From Rhabditoides inermis (lineage: Eukaryota; Nematoda; Chromadorea; Rhabditida; Rhabditidae), in contig CAWZYM010000114.1 in assembly GCA_963966185.1 (NCBI GenBank), positions 537,501-601,500 on the forward strand: DNA of 64,000 nucleotides, given 5' to 3'. The notes beneath the pieces were generated by a model that was not told the origin of the DNA, searched no databases, and saw only the letters and a list, made by a program, of their open reading frames with translations. How positions within the stretch are numbered: position 1 is the stretch's first letter; each line of letters starts with the position of its first letter. The translations under genes and the position numbers were made by a program. Shown one piece after another: positions 57,894-64,000 of this stretch.

Positions 57894-58323
57894 ATGTTCC
57901 GCCACATCATCCTTCTCCTCCTCCTCTCGACCGTCTTCGTGTATGGTGAGACGCATGCCAGGTCCCGCAACGAAACCTTTCAGCCCGCACGACCCCCCGC
58001 GGCTGGTGCTCAGTCGAGGCTGGGCCGCGCCGCTGTACCTCTAAGGTGACTGTCACCAATCAATCAATCATTTGTCCAGAATTGCTAAATCCTGACTAAG
58101 TGCATACGGTACACCAGGGCAAAGGAGAAACACAGTTTAGAGGGATGGTAGGGTCGAATGTCGAAAGTCGATTATGGATCACAGATTGACACGTCAGTGT
58201 TTCAGCGCCGCCGAGATTAGGGCTCGACTGAACAAGATGGTGGACAATATCAACAAGGAGGAGTACGGCCGAGCGCAGCGGGACGTCGCCGCCAACCACG
58301 CAGCCTTCGTCTCGTCGGATTGA
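57894..58323 (+). CDS. small secreted protein (unidentified)
   Basis: Two exons (57894-58045, 58206-58323) give 89 residues. The N-terminus is a clear signal peptide, MFRHIILLLLLSTVFVYG, with cleavage predicted before ETHAR. The mature part is basic and Pro/Ala-rich, followed by an amphipathic helix (EIRARLNKMVDNINKEEYG). There are no cysteines, so it is not a disulphide-knotted peptide. A TATATA motif lies about 45 bp upstream of the ATG. The intron is occupied by a LINE/SINE tail copy. A neuropeptide precursor is possible because of basic residues, but no canonical KR-G sites are seen. The family is not recognised. Confidence 0.75.
58056..58190 (-). mobile_element. LINE/SINE 3' end with (ATTG)n tail, copy 4
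   Basis: Minus-strand copy of the same 3' terminus, with CAATCAATCAATCA on plus at its end, lying in the intron of the small secreted-protein gene. Confidence 0.75.
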
Positions 58324-58704
58324 CGAGTCACCCCATGCTATGCAATGCTTCTCGTAAACATGTTATGATACTGACTAATCTGTAATGAACCACAACCACA
58401 TAAACGTTCACACCGCTGTGATCGGTTGAGTTGAATAATAGTTTACACCGTGTACACCATAGGCAACACCGGAATCAAAATCGAACCACGGTAGGAGAGT
58501 GAAATTTGAAAACATTGAAACAGCTTCGAGAAACGATTCTCGTCATGACTTTCAATTTGTTCACTATACTTTCAAGTGTTTATCACTTTATTCAACATAC
58601 AAAATACGTTCATCCAATCAAACCCGAGTTAGTCAGGAAAACGGCATTAGTAGTACAACATCTACAAAGTAAAAGACGCGGTAAAACGCAAGATTCGTGT
58701 TGGT

Positions 58705-59739
58705 TCATCTCCTCTGCTCCTTCTCCTCACACTCATCGTAGCAGCCAGCAACCGCCTCACTCGGACCACCCAGGAAGTCCTCGTAGGCACTCAGTCCGGT
58801 CTTCTCCTGAAAATAACTACAATAACAAAAATATGAAACATATTCTCACCTTCTTTTTCTTCTTCGGCTTCTCATCGCACAGCAGCGACTCCTTCTTTTT
58901 GCTTTTCTTTTTCTTCTCACCCTCCGCTCTCACAGTCTTCTTCTTCTTTTTCTGAAACTCGCGCCGTTTTCCATCCCTCCAACCTCCACCTACCTTCTTC
59001 TCCTTCTCCCCTGCTCCTCCCACTGCTCCCCGCCTCCTCCTCTCCCTCCTCCTCCAACGCACTGCTCGCACTCTGCACGTCATCTGGGATTCCGAGAGAG
59101 AACTGCAGCACCTCCTTCTTTTCGACGCCTTCTTGCGAGGAGTGCTGAAATATTGTGGATTTTATGGAAGAAGTTGACAAAAAAAATAAACAGAAACAAC
59201 ATTTTCTCTCTCGTCTCTTCCCTCTCCCCTCTTTCCCTCTCCCTCTCCTCACCTCACTTCAACCCTCTCCGGCTCGGGGCTCGACTCCCTCGTCTCCTCC
59301 AGTCGAATGCCAAACTCCTCCTCCTCTGAATCATCGACCGCCTAGAACACAACATATATCGGTTTCACTCGACATCTACCACCACACCGATATTTCACTA
59401 TACTAATGCATACACCATTCCTCATCAAATACCCACAACTACTTTCTCCACGACACAACCACTCTTGGACACCCAATAGGTTATGTCCTACACCAACTAT
59501 CCGTCCCACAAGGTATGAATTTATTTCAATTTATATACCGCCACACACAAAAACAATCACTGCGTATCAATCGCCACACCCACCTGCCTGCTGCGTCTTC
59601 ACCCCTCCTCCTCCTCCCCCTCCCTCGCTGTCCCCCCAGCCAGTCATCCAGATCGGCGGCAGTGAACGAGATAGACGCGGACGGGGTGACCAGCGGCCAG
59701 TGGCGCGGGAGAGGCGTACGAACTCTGAATGTAGAACTC

Positions 59740-59810
<71 letters not shown>

Positions 59811-60595
59811 GTCTGTCTGTCTGTCTATCTGTCTCTCTCTCTCCTCTCTTCTCCCACCCACCTCTCCACTCAGCACCTTCTCCTCTCCTCCTGCTTCTCC
59901 TCCTCCCGCTCCGACCGCCATCTCCAGTCCCCCTGGACTCTCCGTCTCGGGCGTCTCGAACTCGTCCTCGTCTCCCGTCCGATGCAGTGGTGGCAATCAC
60001 AGTGGCAGCCGTGTCGAGCTTCAGCTTGTACGCTGCAGCATTATTCGATTATGAAAACACAACTAGGAAAAAGTAATTTTATTTAACTACGCACACATTC
60101 GGTTTCGTTCCCCTTGATCAAACCGAATGTGTGACCTGTCGTCGGACATTACTTACTGATAAACCGATAGGGGTGTATGCAATTGTGTTGCAACATACGT
60201 ATCAGTGTCGGTATGTATTAATAAAGTCGTTACAATCTACAATAGATCGTCTCTCAGATTACTCATATAATTCGCGATGAAAAACCTAACATCCTTTTTG
60301 ACTAATCACCAATCTCCCCCCCCACGCACCCCATGGGAGTGGTGGGCTCCTCCCTGACGCGCTGCTCCTCGCTCTGACGCCTCTCACGACGAAGCTCCTC
60401 TAGCACCACCTCTTCGCGCTCCTTGAAAGGTAATCTCTCTCCTCTCTCTCTCTCTCTCTCCCTTTCTCTCCCTCCCTCCATCTCTCCCTCCTCACCTTCT
60501 CCTTCCTTTTCTCCGCCTGCTCCTTCATCTTGGCCTCCAGCCCGTCGTCCACTTCAAAGTCCTCCTCAAACCGCCGCACCACCGGGTTCTCCTCC
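58705..60595 (-). CDS. lysine-rich acidic/basic protein, 3' exons (unidentified)
   Basis: Exons 59253-59341, 58994-59144, 58850-58951 and 58705-58806 join in phase to a TGA at 58705. They encode an acidic block (AVDDSEEEEFGIRLEETRES), a basic RRR/KKK-rich block and a short end (YEDFLGGPSEAVAGCYDE). Upstream, exons 60496-60595 and 60330-60421 join in phase to a helical charged region (EENPVVRRFEEDFEVDDG, VVLEELRRERRQSEEQR). Between them, about 59650-60030, two segments look coding (PSASISFTAADLDDWLGG; DEDEFETPETESPGG), but each changes frame internally, so the model does not close. The composition suggests a nuclear or nucleolar protein or the charged tail of a membrane protein. The family is not recognised. 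Confidence 0.6.
59741..59832. repeat. (CTGT)n microsatellite
   Basis: About 22 tetranucleotide units with a few CTAT variants, in an intron of the minus-strand lysine-rich gene. Confidence 0.95.
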
Positions 60596-60939
60596 CTGGT
60601 AGAATGAACAAGTCTATAGCATACACTTCAACATTCATCATCATTCGTAATAAGTTTCACACAGGAAAGATAACACATTGTATTTCACTTGTCTCAATTT
60701 TTTCAGGATACGTGTCATTCAATTATGCTCCAGTCACGTGCAGCTATTGCATCGGGAATCGGGCAGCTTTTTCACGGTTTTCACCACTTTCCATGATATT
60801 CGCTTTGAAAATCTGGTGCTTGCCCCCGCTTCTCGTTTCACAGGACCAATTCGAACACACTACTCAAACACCAACCCTCCCCCCTCCCTACTCCACTCAC
60901 TCATCACTCTGCGTGGTCGCCTTCCGCGCCACTCCGGCC

Positions 60940-61975
60940 GCCTGCTCATAGCTCGTCATCTGACAGGAAGCCGTCCATATCGTCCGCGCTCACCTTCACG
61001 AACGACGACTTGCCTGGAAAACATCCATTTACTAGGAGAGGTATCGACAAACTCCATCCACGAACTCTACGCTTCACACCATAGTGTTACTCTGGTACAA
61101 ATGGGCAACTCAATAAAGTGTGAAATATGCATGACCATACAATGCGGAATTGCAGGGAGAGTACTTCACAACAGGAGAAACAGAAACAGAATCCCGTTTC
61201 GTCGCATTATACTACAAAGTATCACCGCAACCACTCTTCACGAGCTTTTCATGTATTTCACGAGCTGACTTAACCACTCTTAACCACTGGTCTTAACCAC
61301 CGGCACACACGTCTTCACTCCACTCTGCACTACACACCCACCCTCTCCCTGTCCGCTCGTCTCGCTGCTGCTGGGTGAGTGCGCCCCTGCCCCTCCTCCC
61401 CCTCCCCCCACACTCGTCTTCTTCACTGGCGACAGGGTGACGCCCGGCGGCAGCTGACCCCCCGCCCATCGGACCGCGCTGCAATCGACTGTCATTGCCA
61501 TTATCATTGTCATTGTCGTTGTCATTGTCATTGCCATTGTCATTGCGTGGACATTCGGACACAGTCTCCTGCCGGTTTCTCTCCAGCTGACGCTTCAGCG
61601 TCCTCTCTGCAACAGCAACACAACCCATTCACATTCCGAGACATCATACACGTTTCACCCAATCATGTAGAAATCTTCAGTGTCTCATCCCTAAACACTA
61701 TCAAATGCCTTTCTTCTTACCTCACATGAGAATCACCTTTTAAAAATGCAATCAAATCTGACGTGAAGCATTTTTCAAACCTCACAAAATCTATTCCAGG
61801 AGTCACCTCAGGAGTCACCCCACCCACCTCTGCAGGCACAGGAAGGGTATGTTGAAGAAGAGATGGATGAAGCGCATTCCGAACGCGTTGCGCATCGAGG
61901 CGGCCGTCCAGCGAACGCGCGCGCCCCCAGCTGGACACGGGCGGGGAACTGCAAGACGAGGGTATAGCTGTATAG
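60940..61975 (-). other. exon-like segments of a membrane protein, minus strand
   Basis: About 61856-61975, after TTGCAG, one frame reads RNAFGMRFIHLFFNIPFLCL, a hydrophobic, protein-like segment. About 61400-61608 encodes a basic helix (LKRQLERNRQETVSEC) and then an Asn-Asp repeat encoded by a CAATGA-type hexamer microsatellite. About 60958-61017 reads KVSADDMDGFLSDDEL before a stop, or holds a 35-nt intron. They may be the 5' part of the gene at 58.7-60.6 kb. Phases could not be verified. Confidence 0.35.
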
Positions 61976-62302
61976 CCTGCGCCACAGCTCTGACCGCAAG
62001 TCGCGAGTCGACTCTTTTTTTTTACCACTCTTCACTGTTTACTGTTTGCAAGATTGTTATAGTTGTATAGCCTGCGCCAGAGCTCTGACCGCCACTCGCG
62101 ACTCTCATTCTTACCCTCATCTACAAGTGAACTACAAGAGAGGGAGACGTCAATGCCGTCCACGCAAACTGATTATTATTGTTTTGTGTCCAATACAGTC
62201 ACAGACGGAAACTGCATGAATATGTTCCAGAGTGTATAAAATGATATTTTTCATATTCTTCAAAGTCTGAATATTTACAGTGATGGTTTATACTTACAAG
62301 AA

Positions 62303-62707
62303 CTAAATTCTTTCACTCAAAGAACTCTTTGTCAACGTGCAAACACAAACAGTCACGTAATTATAGTGAACAGTTGGGTAAACAGTTATCTTCTTTGCAC
62401 TGCGCGGCCGCGCATGACAAGCACAAGCACGCGTGTACATTGTTTTCAACCAGAAGTTTTGGATTTTCCAACCGAGGCGGATCTCTTGAGCAACAGTGTT
62501 GACTACATTGCGACGATCTTTTCCTTCCAACTTCCTCATCAAAGTCCTACTGATTAGCTCAAATTGTCTCGTCATCACTTTCACATAATTCATTTGAATT
62601 TGGCTGGTCATCAACCAACAGTCTACGCAATGGCTCATTGTCATCTCCTCAAATGTTTCGATAACATGTTTCGATAGTTCGTGAGACTTTGCTGTTATGA
62701 TACGCAT
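62303..62707 (-). CDS. orphan ORF, 134 codons
   Basis: A single open frame from ATG at 62707 with a protein-like composition (CVDCWLMTSQIQMNYVKVMT, FELISRTLMRKLEGKD). The first about 95 residues are helical and amphipathic, and the end is low quality. No intron signals or recognised domain. It could be an orphan gene, a fragment of a mobile element or a chance frame in AT-rich DNA. Confidence 0.35.
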   Translation of the reverse strand: MRIITAKSHELSKHVIETFEEMTMSHCVDCWLMTSQIQMNYVKVMTRQFELISRTLMRKLEGKDRRNVVNTVAQEIRLGWKIQNFWLKTMYTRACACHARPRSAKKITVYPTVHYNYVTVCVCTLTKSSLSERI

Positions 62708-63076
62708 ACTTCACCATTCAGGAGGTGCAAAGGATGCACCCACAATCCAAAACATCATTGTTAAACGTTGACAGTCCTCATTCCCTCACCTCACCACACT
62801 CACAACATGTACTGTTATCACATGTTCCCCCGCTTTCATAATCCACAAAACGCGAGTGAAAGTGTACAAACAACAAACAGCGCCGCGCCAGCCGTGATTC
62901 GATTATTCCTCTCATCGCGTTATGATCCCATCACACAAAACGAAAGAGAGGCTAATTACATGTATGTGGTCCTTTCCCATTTCCACTCTCTATTTCTCTC
63001 TCTTTCTCTCCCCCGCCCTCTCTCTCGTCACTCATACCGGTTGTTGGGCCGCTCATCGGCATGCCATTGCGTAAGA

Positions 63077-63182
63077 GAGAGAGAGAGAGAGAGAGAGATG
63101 AGAGAGAGAGAGAAGAGAGAGAGAGCAGGAGAGAGAGAAGAGAGCAGAGAGAGAGAGAGAAGAGAGAGAGAAGAGAGAGAGG
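63077..63182. repeat. GA microsatellite
   Basis: (GA)n with GAGCAG and GAGAA interruptions. A CT-rich block precedes it at 62986-63030. Confidence 0.95.
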
Positions 63183-63730
63183 ACGAGGGGCTGACCCCGG
63201 TCGGTATGCACACACACACTTTGTTGTATTGCCGCATTGTTGCAGTCGTAGCGGCACGTAGCGCAGCTTCTCCGCCACTTCACTAATTCAATTATCAACA
63301 ATCGACTACTGTTCCCCACCACTGTCATTGTCAGCTGATCGAACCCCACTGATTACCGTCTTCTCTATCCGTCATCTCCGCACCGACTGCTGTTATTGCC
63401 TAATCTTATCAGTGTGTCCGCCGCCTCGCTTCACTTGACTCGCCGATTCACTGTATTAGCACATCGATCTACGCTCAAATCGAAATCGGTCCCGACACCT
63501 CCGTTCTGTTCCGAAAGACGCGGTCCGGCATTCATTGCCTATTCACTACGACTGTTACACACCCGACGACCGCCGTGTGACACTACTGGATCGTGTTTTC
63601 GATACTACGGGGACGCGTGAGCAGTGATTGTTGACTCGTATATGAGTGATGCCCGCAACCCGTGCCGCTATTCTGTCCCGGTGCGCCGGGAGTCGGCGGG
63701 GGCATCATAGATCTCACCTCTGTACCCTGG

Positions 63731-64000
63731 ATGGCCATGCTGCGGTGAGAGACAAGAACTTTGACGTGATCGGAACACAACATTTTTCCAGGCACTCGTC
63801 TGCTCTGCTTTTCTACATTCTCGCGCTGGTGCAATGGCCGGGTCGGATCGTCAACGAGTGGGCGGCGAGTGATAGGGTGGGTCTTGATGTTTCGAATAAC
63901 TCGACTCAAGTGAGCCACACCTCCTAGGTCTACGCGTACAACCTTTCCAGCCTCATGTTCACGCTCATGTTCTGGTCGGCGTGTCTCTATCACTACATGG
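63731..64000 (+). CDS. multi-spanning membrane protein, 5' part (unidentified)
   Basis: Three segments join in phase: up to 63744, 63792-63876 and 63928 to the window edge. From ATG 63731 the protein reads MAMLRHSSALLFYILALVQW, a membrane helix, then GRIVNEWAASDR, and a second helix (YNLSSLMFTLMFWSACLYHY). The frame is also open upstream of the ATG (to about 63646, with GVGGGIIDLTSVPW), so the start may be earlier. At least two membrane segments; the rest lies beyond the window. The family is not recognised. Confidence 0.6.

Overview
The window is eukaryotic and looks like a free-living or necromenic nematode. The evidence is a cuticle collagen with the nematode N-terminal domain, many short exons split by GTGAGT...TTTCAG introns, 3' splice-like signals directly before start codons (consistent with trans-splicing), and animal gene families. 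The abundance of CT/GA microsatellites and the intron-rich genes are reminiscent of diplogastrids, but the genus cannot be settled from this sequence. Most long open frames here (Ser-Leu or Arg-Glu runs) are translated microsatellites, not genes. All exon models were built by eye from splice sites, phase continuity and protein character.

Layout. 0.98-6.9 kb (minus): 13 phase-consistent exons of a CAPN15/SOL-type calpain. Its introns hold a hAT-type MITE, a partial exon triplication and a degenerate reverse-transcriptase copy. 7.0-11.5 kb (minus): a nearly intact two-ORF LINE. 12.5-28.6 kb (minus): a 33-exon insulin receptor substrate (IRS) homologue with PH domain, PTB domain and four YxxM motifs; one intron carries an inserted LINE. 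29.5-32.2 kb: its 5' exon and non-coding sequence. 32.3-33.4 kb (plus): a complete cuticle collagen. 35.3-36.5 kb (plus): the 3' part of a membrane-protein gene, followed by a long-TIR MITE. 37.5-48.1 kb (minus): exons of one or two unidentified coiled-coil proteins. One exon is split by a 4.27 kb BEL/Pao-like LTR element with identical LTRs and a 5-bp target duplication. 49.2-50.1 kb (plus): an inverted, decayed partial copy of the IRS gene, flanked by two related MITEs. 50.7-51.1 kb: about 370 bp of nearly pure (CT)n. 52-55.8 kb (plus): a METTL24-like methyltransferase gene with a decayed tandem copy of its promoter and first exon. 57.9-58.3 kb (plus): a small secreted protein. 58.7-62.7 kb (minus): lysine-rich and membrane-protein-like exons and an orphan ORF. 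63.7 kb to the right edge (plus): the start of a multi-spanning membrane protein.

No operon-like or defence-system organisation is evident. The two clearest signalling genes are the IRS adaptor, expected to link the insulin receptor to PI3-kinase, and the SOL calpain protease. The most informative features are the mobile-element events. The LTR element sits inside an exon. The LINE insertion in the IRS intron can be checked against its empty site in the local IRS pseudogene. Single-nucleotide frame breaks in otherwise good exons may be assembly indels.
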